NCBI RefSeq assembly: GCF_001590835.1
Contig: NZ_LTAQ01000001.1
Span: 20,356-84,355 of the forward strand
Length of the DNA: 64,000 nucleotides
From: Bacillus gaemokensis
GTDB lineage: Bacteria > Bacillota > Bacilli > Bacillales > Bacillaceae_G
Direction of reading: 5' to 3'
Positions 48,121-57,204 of the stretch are shown here, piece by piece (position 1 is the first letter of the stretch; the number at the start of each line of letters is the position of its first letter). Position numbers and translations under genes: made by a program. A model generated the notes under the pieces. That model was given only the letters and a program-made list of their open reading frames with translations, had not been told where the DNA came from and ran no database searches.

Positions 48121-48866
48121 TGCAACAACTTCCCATCTTGATTTCCATCCGTTCTCATATCGATTAATTCATTTAACTTCCGAATCGCATCTCCAATACC
48201 ACCGACATCATCTATCAGACCATACTTCACCGCATCTAACCCAATAACATTTGTCCCAATATCTCTCGTTAAGTTGCCTTTCGCAAACATAAGCTCTTTG
48301 AAACGATCCTCTGTTACTTTTGAATGTTTTGTTACAAATCGAATAACACGCTCTTGCATTTTATCTAAATACTCAAATGTTTGCGGCACACCAATAACAA
48401 GACCTGTCAGACGAATCGGATGTATCGTCATCGTTGCAGTTTCTGCAATGAATGAATAATCTGTTGACACTGCAATTGGTACACCTATGGAGTGTCCTCC
48501 TCCTAAAACTAGGGATACAGTTGGTTTTGAAAGTGAAGCGACCATTTCAGAAATCGCCAATCCAGCTTCCACATCACCGCCTACTGTATTTAGTAATAAC
48601 AGTAAACCTTCAATTTTTGGATTCTGCTCAATTGCCACAATTTGTGGAATCACATGTTCGTATTTCGTCGTTTTATTTTGCGGCGGCAACTGTACATGTC
48701 CTTCCACTTGCCCAACAATTGTTAGGCAATGAATGCGCGACTCATTCATTTGCGGAACATTCGTTTGACCAAGTTGCTGAATTTTCTCTATCACCGACGC
48801 CTCTTTTGAATCCTCTTTCGGATTATCTTCTTTTTCTTCATTTGTATAACGATCACGTTCTGTCAT
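48117..48866 (-). CDS. tepA: TepA, ClpP-like translocation-enhancing protein
   Basis: A 249-residue ClpP/crotonase-fold protein. After a charged ~40-residue N-terminus come [40 protein letters not shown] (oxyanion-type Gly-Gly), the nucleophile region [15 protein letters not shown] near 140, and [12 protein letters not shown] with the His. TepA of B. subtilis aids protein export or degrades signal peptides; it is cytoplasmic or membrane-associated. It overlaps ylzJ and lies downstream of the rnjB terminator. Confidence 0.93.
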   Translation of the reverse strand: MTERDRYTNEEKEDNPKEDSKEASVIEKIQQLGQTNVPQMNESRIHCLTIVGQVEGHVQLPPQNKTTKYEHVIPQIVAIEQNPKIEGLLLLLNTVGGDVEAGLAISEMVASLSKPTVSLVLGGGHSIGVPIAVSTDYSFIAETATMTIHPIRLTGLVIGVPQTFEYLDKMQERVIRFVTKHSKVTEDRFKELMFAKGNLTRDIGTNVIGLDAVKYGLIDDVGGIGDAIRKLNELIDMRTDGNQDGKLLQ

Positions 48867-48941
48867 ATCGCATCCCCTTTCACTCTTATACCACTATTAT
48901 TTCTTAAGTTATAAATTTCATTCGATAGAGGCACAAAAGAA

Positions 48942-48967
48942 AAAAACCACCCGTAAAGGTGGTTTTT
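48942..48967 (-). terminator. Intrinsic terminator of rnjB
   Basis: AAAAACCACC..GGTGGTTTTT with a T tract on the minus strand, at the rnjB stop. Confidence 0.88.
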
Positions 48968-50636
48968 ATACTTCCATAATAATTGGTAAAATCATTGGCT
49001 TTCTCTTCGTTTCTTCATACAGGAATTGTCCTAATAATTCACGAATATTTTGTTTTAACATCGACCATTCAATAGAATATTCTTTAATTGATTGTTCAAC
49101 AATTGTACGTACAATATCTGTAGATCTTTCAATTAGTGCTTCCGATTCACGAACATATACAAAACCACGTGAAATAATTTCTGGACCAGAGATTATTTTC
49201 TTCTCATCTTTTCCAAGCGTTACAACAACAACTAAAATTCCATCTTGTGATAACATCTTTCGATCACGCAGGACAATATTTCCAACATCCCCTACGCCTA
49301 AGCCATCAATTAAAACATTTCCTGCTTGTACTTTACCAGCTGGCTTTGCTTCTTCACCTTCAAAGGCAATCACATCGCCTTTCTCTACGATAAAGATATT
49401 TCCCTTTGCAACGCCAACGTCTTCCGCTAAATACGCGTGTGCTTTTTGCATACGGAATTCACCATGTACGGGTATAAAATATTTCGGCTTCATTAAATTC
49501 AACATTAATTTCAATTCTTCTTGACTACCATGGCCAGAAACATGAACTTTTCTTTCTCCATAATAGACAACCTCTGCTCCAGCTCTAAATAGCAAATCAA
49601 TAATTTTTGACACTGATATTTCATTCCCTGGAATTGGGGAAGCTGCGATAACGACTGTATCTCCCTTACAAATTGAAATTTGTTTATGAGCTTGTTTTGC
49701 CATTCGTGAAAGGGCAGCCATCGGTTCACCTTGACTACCAGTTGTTAGAATTGCTACCTTCTTCTCCGGGAAGTTATCAACCTCTTGTAACGAAATAACC
49801 ATGCCTTCTGGAACGTCTAAATACCCAAGACGTCTTGCAATATCTACTACCTTCACCATACTTCGACCTACCACAGCTACTTTACGTCCTGTTTCAGCAG
49901 CCGCATCAAACACTTGTTGAATACGGTGTACATTTGATGCGAAAGAAGCAACAATAATACGTCCTTCTGCACTATAAAATACTTTTGAAATCTCTATACC
50001 AACTTCTTTTTCAGACCCTGTGTAGCCAGGACGTTCGGCGTTTGTGCTATCAGATAATAAACAAAGAACGCCTTCATTCCCAATTTGCGCCATTTTCCCG
50101 ATATCTGCTCCGCTATTACCAATTGGGGTTTGGTCAAATTTAAAATCACCTGTATATACGATAGCACCTTGTGATGTGTGGAAACACACACCAACTGAAT
50201 CCGGAATACTATGTGTTGTTCCAAAGAAAGAAACCGTTGTTGTATTAAATTCTACTGTCGAATTAGAGTCAATTGTTTTTAAATCTACACGGCCCAGCAT
50301 TCCCGCTTCGCCAAGTTTTTCTTGAATAAGACCTACCGTTAACTTTGTTGCATATACCGGAATAGAAAGTTTACGCATTACATAAACAATTCCACCAATG
50401 TGATCTTCATGACCATGTGTAATAAATAAACCTTTTACTCGCTCTTGATTCTCTACCAAATATGTAATGTCAGGGATAACAATATCAATTCCAAACATTT
50501 CGTCTCCTGGGAACATCAATCCTGCATCCACAATAAAAATTTCAGAATCAATTTCAACACAATACATATTTTTCCCGATTTCGCCTACTCCACCAAGGGC
50601 AAAGACTTTTACAGAATCATTCTCTTTTCTCTTCAT
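48966..50636 (-). CDS. rnjB: Ribonuclease J2
   Basis: A 556-residue metallo-beta-lactamase/beta-CASP ribonuclease, the J2 partner of RNase J1 in mRNA decay and rRNA maturation. ALGGVGEIGKNMYCVEID opens the protein. The zinc motif THGHEDHIGG near residue 76 is complete (HxHxDH), TGDFKFDQTP follows near 165, and VHVSGHGSQEEL with PVHGEFRMQKAH near 370-400 complete the beta-CASP part. It sits between dapA and tepA, as ymfA in B. subtilis. A strongly structured ~145-base leader precedes it. Confidence 0.95.
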   Translation of the reverse strand: MKRKENDSVKVFALGGVGEIGKNMYCVEIDSEIFIVDAGLMFPGDEMFGIDIVIPDITYLVENQERVKGLFITHGHEDHIGGIVYVMRKLSIPVYATKLTVGLIQEKLGEAGMLGRVDLKTIDSNSTVEFNTTTVSFFGTTHSIPDSVGVCFHTSQGAIVYTGDFKFDQTPIGNSGADIGKMAQIGNEGVLCLLSDSTNAERPGYTGSEKEVGIEISKVFYSAEGRIIVASFASNVHRIQQVFDAAAETGRKVAVVGRSMVKVVDIARRLGYLDVPEGMVISLQEVDNFPEKKVAILTTGSQGEPMAALSRMAKQAHKQISICKGDTVVIAASPIPGNEISVSKIIDLLFRAGAEVVYYGERKVHVSGHGSQEELKLMLNLMKPKYFIPVHGEFRMQKAHAYLAEDVGVAKGNIFIVEKGDVIAFEGEEAKPAGKVQAGNVLIDGLGVGDVGNIVLRDRKMLSQDGILVVVVTLGKDEKKIISGPEIISRGFVYVRESEALIERSTDIVRTIVEQSIKEYSIEWSMLKQNIRELLGQFLYEETKRKPMILPIIMEV

Positions 50637-50643
50637 GTTGTTG

Positions 50644-50788
50644 CCTGGTTTAAAAATCTTGCAAACACTGATTTCACTAAAATTGTAGAGACACCAGGGG
50701 AAACTCTACAACCACCATATTTTCACCGTCCAAGACGAATGTCCTTACCGTTATGCGATATCATGTTCTTGTTCGTTTTTTAAACCAG
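50644..50788 (-). other. Inverted-repeat-bounded structured leader of rnjB
   Basis: A perfect 13-bp inverted repeat (CCTGGTTTAAAAA at 50776-50788 against TTTTTAAACCAGG at 50644-50656, minus-strand sense) encloses about 120 bases. These contain a second hairpin, TTGTAGAG..CTCTACAA (50683-50711). The element ends 8 bases before the rnjB ATG and so includes its translation-initiation region. It could be a regulatory RNA leader or a small hairpin-forming repeat. No protein frame lies in it. Confidence 0.6.
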
Positions 50789-51182
50789 GTTTCACCTCTC
50801 TTTCATTATATAAATCAAATATCTTATGCGATATGATATGAAAATTTCGTTAAACTGTAATTTTTTCCATTTTTGCTAAGCATACCCGTACTAAGCTACT
50901 TAGCCATATTATAACTGATACAAGAAATAGAACACAAGTTAATTTGTGAGAAAGAGAAAAGAAGCATAGAAATCCCCTGTAAAGTAAAGCATTCATTCAT
51001 AAGTATTTCACCTGTTTTTCAGTTTCGTCCTGCAAAGAAAATACTCATATTATATGTATTTATTCTAGCTTGCAACAATACTTTTAACGGTACAACACTT
51101 CGTCTTGTTGTATTCATACTTCATCTCGTTTTTTGTATACTGAAGCCATTAATGAGGGAATTTGTCAGTTTATGAAAGAAAT
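50789..51182. other. Intergenic region between dapA and the rnjB leader
   Basis: About 390 bases, AT-rich, with no convincing coding frame. The only nearby landmark is the GAAAGAGAGGTG stretch before the leader element. A promoter for rnjB must lie here but I cannot fix its boxes. Confidence 0.4.
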
Positions 51183-51215
51183 AAAAAATGGCTTAGTCAA
51201 TACTAAGCCATTTTT
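51183..51215 (-). terminator. Intrinsic terminator of the asd-dapG-dapA unit
   Basis: AAAAATGGCTTAG..CTAAGCCATTTTT followed by T on the minus strand, directly past the dapA stop. Confidence 0.88.
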
Positions 51216-51217
51216 CT

Positions 51218-52096
51218 TTAGCGAGGAATCGATTGCATTACAGTCTGTAATGTTAATCGTTCTTCTTCTGTTAACGGAAGGAGTGGTAAACGTACAGATC
51301 CTACGTCTAATCCAACCATTTGCAACGCTGTTTTTACTGGTGTTGGGCTCGGTGCCATAAATAGCGTATTCGTTACTTTTACAAGTAATTGATGCAATTT
51401 CTGCGCTTTTTTGAAATCTCCTGCTTGGAATGCCGCAATCATCTCTTGCATTTCATTACCAATTACATGAGAGGCAACAGAAATAATACCTTTTGCTCCA
51501 ACCGCCATAGCTGGTAACGTCAAACCATCATCACCGCTGTATACAGCAAAGTCGTCCGCTGTTTTTTCAATGATTTCTGTCATTGTTAATACATCGCCGC
51601 CAGCATCTTTAATGGCAACAATGTTTGGTATTTCTGATAAACGAACAACCGTATCAACGGAGATTTGTACAATAGATCGCCCTGGAACGTTGTATAGCAT
51701 AACCGGCAATACTGTATTTTCAGCAATTGTTTTGAAATGCTGATACATTCCTTCTTGACTCGGTTTATTATAATACGGTGCCACTAACATAATTGCATCG
51801 ACACCAACTTCAGTTGCCTTTTTTGTTAATTCAATAGAAGCATGTGTATTATTGCTACCTGTTCCAGCGATTACGGGCACCCTTTTATCGACAACTGATA
51901 CGACATGGCGATATAACGCTACTTTTTCTTCTGATGATAATGTAGGAGACTCTCCAGTTGTTCCTCCTACTACGATTGCTGTTGTACCGTTATCAATTAA
52001 ATAATTTACCAATTTAGTTGTCTTTGCAAAATCGATATTTCCGTTTTTATCAAACGGTGTTACCATCGCTGTTGCAATTGTCCCAAAATCTATCAT
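51218..52096 (-). CDS. dapA: 4-hydroxy-tetrahydrodipicolinate synthase
   Basis: DapA condenses pyruvate with aspartate semialdehyde, the branch point to diaminopimelate, lysine and dipicolinate. The 292 residues contain GTTGESPTLS near 45 with the substrate-binding Thr-Thr, LYNVPGRS near 133 with the active Tyr, and the Schiff-base Lys in IVAIKDAGGD near 161. It lies 11 bases downstream of dapG. Dipicolinate synthase, which uses its product for the spore, should be encoded just upstream of asd; here that gene is interrupted. Confidence 0.98.
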   Translation of the reverse strand: MIDFGTIATAMVTPFDKNGNIDFAKTTKLVNYLIDNGTTAIVVGGTTGESPTLSSEEKVALYRHVVSVVDKRVPVIAGTGSNNTHASIELTKKATEVGVDAIMLVAPYYNKPSQEGMYQHFKTIAENTVLPVMLYNVPGRSIVQISVDTVVRLSEIPNIVAIKDAGGDVLTMTEIIEKTADDFAVYSGDDGLTLPAMAVGAKGIISVASHVIGNEMQEMIAAFQAGDFKKAQKLHQLLVKVTNTLFMAPSPTPVKTALQMVGLDVGSVRLPLLPLTEEERLTLQTVMQSIPR

Positions 52097-52107
52097 GGTC
52101 TCACTCC

Positions 52108-53340
52108 TTATTGTTCCAGTTGCTTTTCTTTCGAAAGCTCAAATGCACTATGTAACGCATTCACAGCTTCCACTAAATCTACTTCTTTTACAAGTACCCA
52201 AATTGTTGTATGGCTATCTGCGGATTGTAAAATCGTTACACCTTTTTCTGCCAACGCTGTGACAATTTTGGCTGTAACCCCTGGTATACCAGCCATTCCT
52301 GCTCCTACAATCGATACTTTCGCACAATGCTCCGTTACAATTGGCTCATATCCAATATTACGTAGCACGTCTACTGCACGACTTGATACATTGTCATTTA
52401 CTGTGTATGCCACACCAGTAGGGGAAATGTTAATTAAATCCACACTAATGTCTTCATTTGCCATCTCTTTAAAAACTTGCTTTTGCAGATCATACGATCC
52501 TTCTTTTGCAGACACTTTAATTTGCGTCACATTTGATACATGAGCAATCCCTGTAACAGGTCGTTCTTCTACATCACGGCCCTTTGTAGCACCATCATAC
52601 GCTGCAATGAGTGTTCCTTCATTATCAGAGTACGTAGAACGCACACGAAGTGGCACTTTTGCATGCATTGCAATTTCAACTGCACGTGGATGGACAACTT
52701 TTGCACCTTGATAAGCCATATTACAAATTTCATTATATGTTACCGTTTGAAGATGGCGCGCATCTTTCACAATACGTGGATCAGCAGTCATAACACCTTC
52801 TACATCAGTAAAAATATCGATATATTCAGCATGAAGCGCAACACCTAGTGCTGAAGCTGAAGTATCGCTACCTCCGCGCCCAAGTGTTGTTGTATCACCT
52901 TCTTTTGTTTGACCCTGGAATCCAGTAACAACAATAACATCCACATCTTGTAATTCTGCTTGTATACGATCACAATTCATTTCAATGATTTTTGCATTTG
53001 TAAAATCATTATTCGTTACAAAACCAGCTTGTGCACCATTTAATGCTGCTGCTTTTATTCCATTTTCATTTAGCATATTCGAAAATACAATAGCAGAGAT
53101 TAATTCTCCACATGACAATAATAAATCTTGTTCACGTTTTGAAATACTAGATTCCTGTTGATTTACAAGACTTAATAATGTATCTGTTGCATATGGTTCA
53201 CCTTTACGTCCCATAGCCGATACAACTGTAACTACTTTATAACCAGCAGCTAATGATTTTTTAATGTGATGAAGTGCATGCTTACGTCCGTTTTCATCAC
53301 GTACCGATGTACCACCAAATTTTTGAACAATAATTTTCAT
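52108..53340 (-). CDS. dapG: Aspartate kinase (DapG type)
   Basis: A 410-residue aspartokinase that phosphorylates aspartate at the head of the pathway. KFGGTSVRDENG at the N-terminus, TTLGRGGSDTSASALGVALH near 150 and DVEGVMTADPRIV near 178 form the kinase domain. Two ACT domains follow (about 265-400: TGIAHVSNVTQIKVSAKEGS, KVSIVGAGMAGIPGVTAKIV). B. subtilis DapG is the diaminopimelate-inhibited isozyme. It lies between asd and dapA with short gaps. Confidence 0.96.
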   Translation of the reverse strand: MKIIVQKFGGTSVRDENGRKHALHHIKKSLAAGYKVVTVVSAMGRKGEPYATDTLLSLVNQQESSISKREQDLLLSCGELISAIVFSNMLNENGIKAAALNGAQAGFVTNNDFTNAKIIEMNCDRIQAELQDVDVIVVTGFQGQTKEGDTTTLGRGGSDTSASALGVALHAEYIDIFTDVEGVMTADPRIVKDARHLQTVTYNEICNMAYQGAKVVHPRAVEIAMHAKVPLRVRSTYSDNEGTLIAAYDGATKGRDVEERPVTGIAHVSNVTQIKVSAKEGSYDLQKQVFKEMANEDISVDLINISPTGVAYTVNDNVSSRAVDVLRNIGYEPIVTEHCAKVSIVGAGMAGIPGVTAKIVTALAEKGVTILQSADSHTTIWVLVKEVDLVEAVNALHSAFELSKEKQLEQ

Positions 53341-53364
53341 TTTTTTGCACCTTCTCTTAGCCGT

Positions 53365-54411
53365 TTACACTAATTGTAATTTTACTAATCGTTCTGCAAT
53401 TTGAACAGAGTTCCACGCAGCACCTTTTAATAAGTTATCAGATACGACCCAAAGATGGAATCCTTTTTCATTATTTAAATCTTTACGAATGCGTCCAACG
53501 AACACTTCGTTTTTGCCTACTGCAGTAGATGGCATTGGATATAATTGCTCTGCCGGATTATCTTGCAATACAACTCCTTCTGCATTTGCAAGTAGATTTT
53601 TCATTTCTTCTACTGTTACACCGTCTTTTTCCACTTCAATGTAAACAGACTCCGAATGACCTGATACAACAGGTAATCGCACGCATGTCGCTGCTACTTC
53701 TAACTCGGGCATATGCATAATTTTTTTCGTTTCATTAATCATTTTCATTTCTTCAAATGTAAATCCATTATCTTGAAATTTATCAATTTGTGGAATGGCA
53801 TTAAAAGCAATTTGGAAGTGTTTTTTATCACCTGATACAGGTAAAACGTTCGCTTTTACTTCTTCCCCATTTAAAATTGCTTGTGATTGTTCATGAAGTT
53901 CTTCAATTGCCGCAGCACCTGCACCTGATACAGCTTGGTATGTGGAAACGATTACTCGTTTCAAACCAAATTGCTGACGAATTGGTTCAAGAGCAACTAC
54001 CATTTGAATTGTAGAACAGTTTGGATTTGCAATGATACCACTATGCTCTTTCAAGTCATTTTCATTCACTTCAGGTACAACAAGTGGCACATTTTCCGTC
54101 ATACGGAATGCGCTTGTATTATCAACAACAATTGCACCACGTTTCGCTGCTTCTGGTGCTAACTGTTTAGATACAGATCCACCTGCACTAAAGAGTGCAA
54201 TATCAACTCCTTCAAAGCTTTCAGGAGTTGCTTCTTGTACTGTGAATTCTTCTCCTTTAAATACAAGCTTCTTTCCTGCAGAACGTTTAGATGAAAGTAA
54301 CGTTAACTTCCCAATTGGAAATTCTCGTTTCTCTAAAGTGTTTAACATTTGTTCACCAACTGCGCCGGTTGCTCCAACTACAGCGACATGAAAAGTTTTT
54401 TGCTTTTCCAT
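53365..54411 (-). CDS. asd: Aspartate-semialdehyde dehydrogenase
   Basis: Asd reduces aspartyl phosphate to aspartate semialdehyde. The 348 residues hold the nucleotide motif [13 protein letters not shown] near 10, [14 protein letters not shown] near 75, the catalytic Cys in [14 protein letters not shown] near 130 and the His in [16 protein letters not shown] near 248. The ATG lies 7 bases after AAAGGGG. In B. subtilis it follows spoVFA-spoVFB in one operon; here only a spoVFB remnant lies upstream, so asd depends on a promoter inside or after the inserted DNA. Confidence 0.97.
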   Translation of the reverse strand: MEKQKTFHVAVVGATGAVGEQMLNTLEKREFPIGKLTLLSSKRSAGKKLVFKGEEFTVQEATPESFEGVDIALFSAGGSVSKQLAPEAAKRGAIVVDNTSAFRMTENVPLVVPEVNENDLKEHSGIIANPNCSTIQMVVALEPIRQQFGLKRVIVSTYQAVSGAGAAAIEELHEQSQAILNGEEVKANVLPVSGDKKHFQIAFNAIPQIDKFQDNGFTFEEMKMINETKKIMHMPELEVAATCVRLPVVSGHSESVYIEVEKDGVTVEEMKNLLANAEGVVLQDNPAEQLYPMPSTAVGKNEVFVGRIRKDLNNEKGFHLWVVSDNLLKGAAWNSVQIAERLVKLQLV

Positions 54412-54452
54412 CACTATGCCCCTTTCTAGATACCAATCCTTCTATACTTAGA

Positions 54453-54483
54453 ATTAGAAGGAGTATAGAGTACCCCTTCTAAT
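54453..54483 (-). other. Hairpin in the asd leader
   Basis: ATTAGAAGG and CCTTCTAAT with inner GTA/TAC pairs form a 12-bp stem with a 5-base loop, about 40 bases ahead of the asd start. There is no T tract after it. It may stabilise or attenuate asd mRNA. Confidence 0.5.
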
Positions 54484-54560
54484 CTTAATAACGTTAATTT
54501 TATCATATTCTGCGGTAAGAATGATGGTTTCATAAAAAAATGTCTGTTTTTTTTCGTTTT

Positions 54561-54760
54561 TTAATTCATATATCTGAATTTTTCTACAACAACTGGTTGC
54601 AATTGCTTCCCTTCCAATGCCTCTACTATCGTATCTTCAAGTAGCTCCATACGAGCTACCATTGAGTTAGGTTTTTTCTCTGGAGAGTCCTGCCCAAATG
54701 GTACAAAATATATATGTTTTGTTGCCATTAGACGCATAAGGTTTACACCAACATGGTGAC
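54561..54760 (-). pseudogene. spoVFB: 3' end of spoVFB (dipicolinate synthase subunit B), interrupted
   Basis: The minus strand encodes VNLMRLMATKHIYFVPFGQD, then SPEKKPNSMVARMELLEDT and EALEGKQLQPVVVEKFRYMN before a TAA. This is the conserved end of dipicolinate synthase subunit B (DpaB/SpoVFB), the flavoprotein-like partner of DpaA, about 62 of ~200 residues. Upstream of about GVNLMRL the sequence becomes unrelated, is very AT-rich and soon meets a stop. The place, just before asd, is exactly that of spoVFB. The rest of the gene is not in the window. It may be restored by excision of the inserted DNA, or lost. Confidence 0.85.
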
Positions 54761-54764
54761 AACA
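54742..54764. other. Candidate attachment site at the spoVFB junction
   Basis: At the point where spoVFB homology ends lies CACCA-ACA-TGGTG (54746-54758), a short interrupted palindrome of the size seen in recombinase core sites. The partner site at the other end of the inserted DNA is outside the window, so the core cannot be confirmed by comparison. Confidence 0.4.
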
Positions 54765-54875
54765 AAATTTACGATCATTTTTATATTTCTTCTATTATAT
54801 AATTTGTTTTCAATTTATATAAACCTTTAACATTTAATTGGAATATTGAGTTTTTAGATAATCCCTATTGTTAAA

Positions 54876-54917
54876 TAAAAAAAGAACGCCTACTGTGAGG
54901 GATGGCGTTCTTTTTTA
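54876..54917 (-). terminator. Intrinsic terminator of rap-phr
   Basis: AAAAGAACGCC..GGCGTTCTTTT with T residues on the minus strand, just past the phr stop. Confidence 0.85.
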
Positions 54918-54935
54918 TGAATAAATTGTATTTTA

Positions 54936-55154
54936 TTAAACACTCATAACGTTAGTTTCTTGTTGGGATCCACCTGTATCACCATCGGCATCAGCATTAG
55001 CAGGCGCTCCACCATCACCTACATTGTAGACTAAATCTGGTCTTGCAGGTGCTCCGCCATCGCCTTTGTTTAGTGAAGTCGCACTAAAAGTATTTGTTCC
55101 TAAGATAGATAATGTAAATACAAATCCTAACGCACTTAATACAATCTTTTTCAT
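54936..55154 (-). CDS. phr: Phr-type secreted signalling peptide precursor
   Basis: A 72-residue precursor with a clear signal peptide (MKKIVLSALGFVFTLSILGT, cleavage near FSA at 24). The secreted part carries two imperfect repeats, KGDGGAPARPDLVYN and VGDGGAPANADADGD. Its ATG overlaps the rap stop in TAATG, as is usual for rap-phr cassettes. Phr precursors are exported, trimmed to short peptides and re-imported by Opp to inhibit the cognate Rap. The mature peptide cannot be read directly. PARPDLV resembles the SKPDIVG signal of NprR systems, which is only a resemblance. Confidence 0.82.
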   Translation of the reverse strand: MKKIVLSALGFVFTLSILGTNTFSATSLNKGDGGAPARPDLVYNVGDGGAPANADADGDTGGSQQETNVMSV

Positions 55155-56242
55155 TATTTTAACGCTCCTTTAATCATTTGTTTTTGTCTTGCTTCCTTAC
55201 TCATATGATAATATTCACTTGCTTTTTCATGATTGCTTTCATGATAAAATTTTTCTGCTAAACGGTCTGTATATTCTTCAATACAATCAAATAATTTTTC
55301 TTTTTCAAAGTATGAAATTCCTGCCAAAACAGCCTTTTCTAATGCACCTGTATTTGTATTCATTTCTTTTAAAATCATGAAACGATACTGATATTCCTGA
55401 TTTTTTAACTGATTGCAGATATGTAACCCTTTTTCTATTAATGCTTCAGCTCTTTCATGTTCACCTAACTTCAAATATTCATCTGCTTCTAGATAAATTG
55501 CACGGAAATGTTTTGGAGATTGCTTTGTTACTTCTGACAAGTGACGAATCGCTGATTCGGATAAATTTTGATTTGCATACAATAATCCTAAATTATTTCG
55601 AACCATTAACGTGAATCGCTCCATATTTATTTTTTTGAACACGTCTAGTGCTTTTGTAAGGCTCTCTTCTGCTTGTTCAAATTGTTTTAGATCAATACAA
55701 GACATCGCAAAAATGTTCTCACATAATGCAATGCAGGTTTCATAACCAGAATGTTTTTCATATTCTGCTTTTGCTAAACGAACTTGGTCAATTGCTAATA
55801 GCGTTTGATAAGACTGATAAGAGAGATATGCGAATCGATAATAAAATTCAGCTTTTTCTAATACATGAGGTACATATTGTAGTAGTTTTTCAGCTTTTTC
55901 AAAGTGATTTTTCGATTCATTGTAATTAGAAATGTACATTAAATGAATTCCTTTGAATAAGTGATAATAATGTGTTAGAAGTGCATCTTCAGGAATAGAA
56001 AAAGAGTCAATTTTATTAAAACAATCAACTGTGATACTTAAACTATCAGTCAATACTTTGTAACGAAAATCTAATAGCGAATGATAAAATAATATGTTTG
56101 ATTCTTCTTTCATATTAATAATATTTGATTCAATCTCTTCTTTTAATAATTTTGATTGAACAAAATCTTGCTTTAATATTGATTGATACCAAGTATCTAA
56201 TGAATGCTTAATTTGTTCTTTAGTTACTACAGGTGTGCTCAT
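55154..56242 (-). CDS. rap: Rap-family TPR phosphatase/regulator
   Basis: A 362-residue RRNPP-family protein. An N-terminal three-helix bundle (residues 8-75: HSLDTWYQSILKQDFVQSK, FYHSLLDFRYKVL) is followed by about six tetratricopeptide repeats (for example YNESKNHFEKAEKLLQYVPH, VLEKAEFYYRFAYLSYQSYQ, QAEESLTKALDVF, RNNLGLLYANQNLSESAIRH). No helix-turn-helix is seen, so it is Rap-like rather than NprR- or PlcR-like. Rap proteins dephosphorylate Spo0F or block response regulators and are inhibited by their Phr peptide. It starts after AGGAGGATGAGG and is coupled to phr. Its place in DNA that interrupts a sporulation gene is notable. Confidence 0.9.
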   Translation of the reverse strand: MSTPVVTKEQIKHSLDTWYQSILKQDFVQSKLLKEEIESNIINMKEESNILFYHSLLDFRYKVLTDSLSITVDCFNKIDSFSIPEDALLTHYYHLFKGIHLMYISNYNESKNHFEKAEKLLQYVPHVLEKAEFYYRFAYLSYQSYQTLLAIDQVRLAKAEYEKHSGYETCIALCENIFAMSCIDLKQFEQAEESLTKALDVFKKINMERFTLMVRNNLGLLYANQNLSESAIRHLSEVTKQSPKHFRAIYLEADEYLKLGEHERAEALIEKGLHICNQLKNQEYQYRFMILKEMNTNTGALEKAVLAGISYFEKEKLFDCIEEYTDRLAEKFYHESNHEKASEYYHMSKEARQKQMIKGALK

Positions 56243-56323
56243 AGCGCCCTCATCCTCCTCATTTTATCTATAATTATCTAAATATTACCACAATTAAGAG
56301 GGTTAGGGATTACAATTCTTCTG

Positions 56324-56899
56324 TTAGAAACTTGATAAATAAATAACAGAATATAAATCGGACGATAACAGCAACAAAAAAAGCCAACCGCCTGTTTCTC
56401 CGTCAGCATATTGCCATAAATCACTTGCAAAGTCTGGCTTGTTACCGCCATAACGAGGAATCCATAAGAAATCCGCTTTTACTTTATTTAATCCATATTG
56501 ATTATACATATGATGGGATACATAAAATCCTACTTTCCACCCTGCAGCTTTACATGTATCAATAAAAGCTTGGGAAGCAGCTGCTAAATTATCGGGACCA
56601 CAACTTTTTAATGTATCATCTTCACAATCTAATACTAAGAATTTAGCGTTAGGATTTGTTCTTGCCATAAAATCTTTCGCTTCTACAATTGCATCCGCAA
56701 CACTTACATAACAGCCATACGCATAGGCTGCATGTGGAATGCCACATTTCTCTAATTGAGCTACATGTTGTTTATATAATCCATCTACTGTATCTGATCC
56801 ATACTGAACACGGCAAATTGCCAAACTAAGTTGAGGGGCTAGTACATCCCAATTAATGCTGTCATTCCATTTTGAAATATCGATAATATGTTTTTTCAT
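56324..56899 (-). pseudogene. GH25 endolysin, truncated at a deletion scar
   Basis: The first ~170 codons encode a phage glycosyl hydrolase family 25 muramidase: IIDISKWNDSINWDVLAPQL, the catalytic acid region FLVLDCEDDTL near 90, KVGFYVSHHMYNQYG and DFASDLWQYADGETGGW. After GGW the frame runs into unrelated hydrophobic codons and stops. Normal members continue for another catalytic segment and a cell-wall-binding domain. In another frame the same DNA reads FFVAVIVRFIFCYLFIKF then TEEL and a stop at 56310, perhaps the end of a membrane protein joined here by deletion. The lysin is likely inactive. Confidence 0.8.
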
Positions 56900-56932
56900 T
56901 GTTTTTACCTCTTCCGTATTGTTATTTTAAAT

Positions 56933-56963
56933 AAAAAAGAGCAATGTCTTTTGACAATGCTCA
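56933..56963 (-). terminator. Hairpin after the holin gene
   Basis: GAGCA(a)TGTC..GACA(a)TGCTC followed by six T on the minus strand. It separates holin from lysin. Confidence 0.8.
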
Positions 56964-57203
56964 CAGTAAACCTTTATTTTGAAGTGTCTCTTTTTGCTTT
57001 TGACGGTGTTTCGATAGATAAGTATTAGTCACCATTGTTCCGATTACAATCCCCCAACAAATGATGTTAACAACAGCACTAATAATATTGTCAGTAATGA
57101 TGTGATACCCTAACGAATCGAGAAGTAACTTAATAGAACCTAAAAAACCAAATAATAAAATAGAAATCTCTGGATTAACATATTTCTTTAGAACTTCATT
57201 CAT
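56961..57203 (-). CDS. Putative phage holin
   Basis: An 80-residue membrane protein with two hydrophobic segments (SILLFGFLGSIKLLLDSL near 15-32 and ISAVVNIICWGIVIGTMV near 41-58) and a strongly basic tail (SKHRQKQKETLQNKG). Size, topology and place between xhlA and the lysin fit a phage holin. The ATG 8 bases after GGGAGG is preferred to a GTG three codons earlier. It overlaps the ribosome region of xhlA's end. Confidence 0.8.
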   Translation of the reverse strand: MNEVLKKYVNPEISILLFGFLGSIKLLLDSLGYHIITDNIISAVVNIICWGIVIGTMVTNTYLSKHRQKQKETLQNKGLL

Positions 57204-57204
57204 C

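Noticed and set aside
50644-50788. Considered a T-box or known metabolite riboswitch before rnjB
   Set aside because: No T-box sequence, no specifier loop and no recognisable aptamer core; kept only as an unnamed structured leader.
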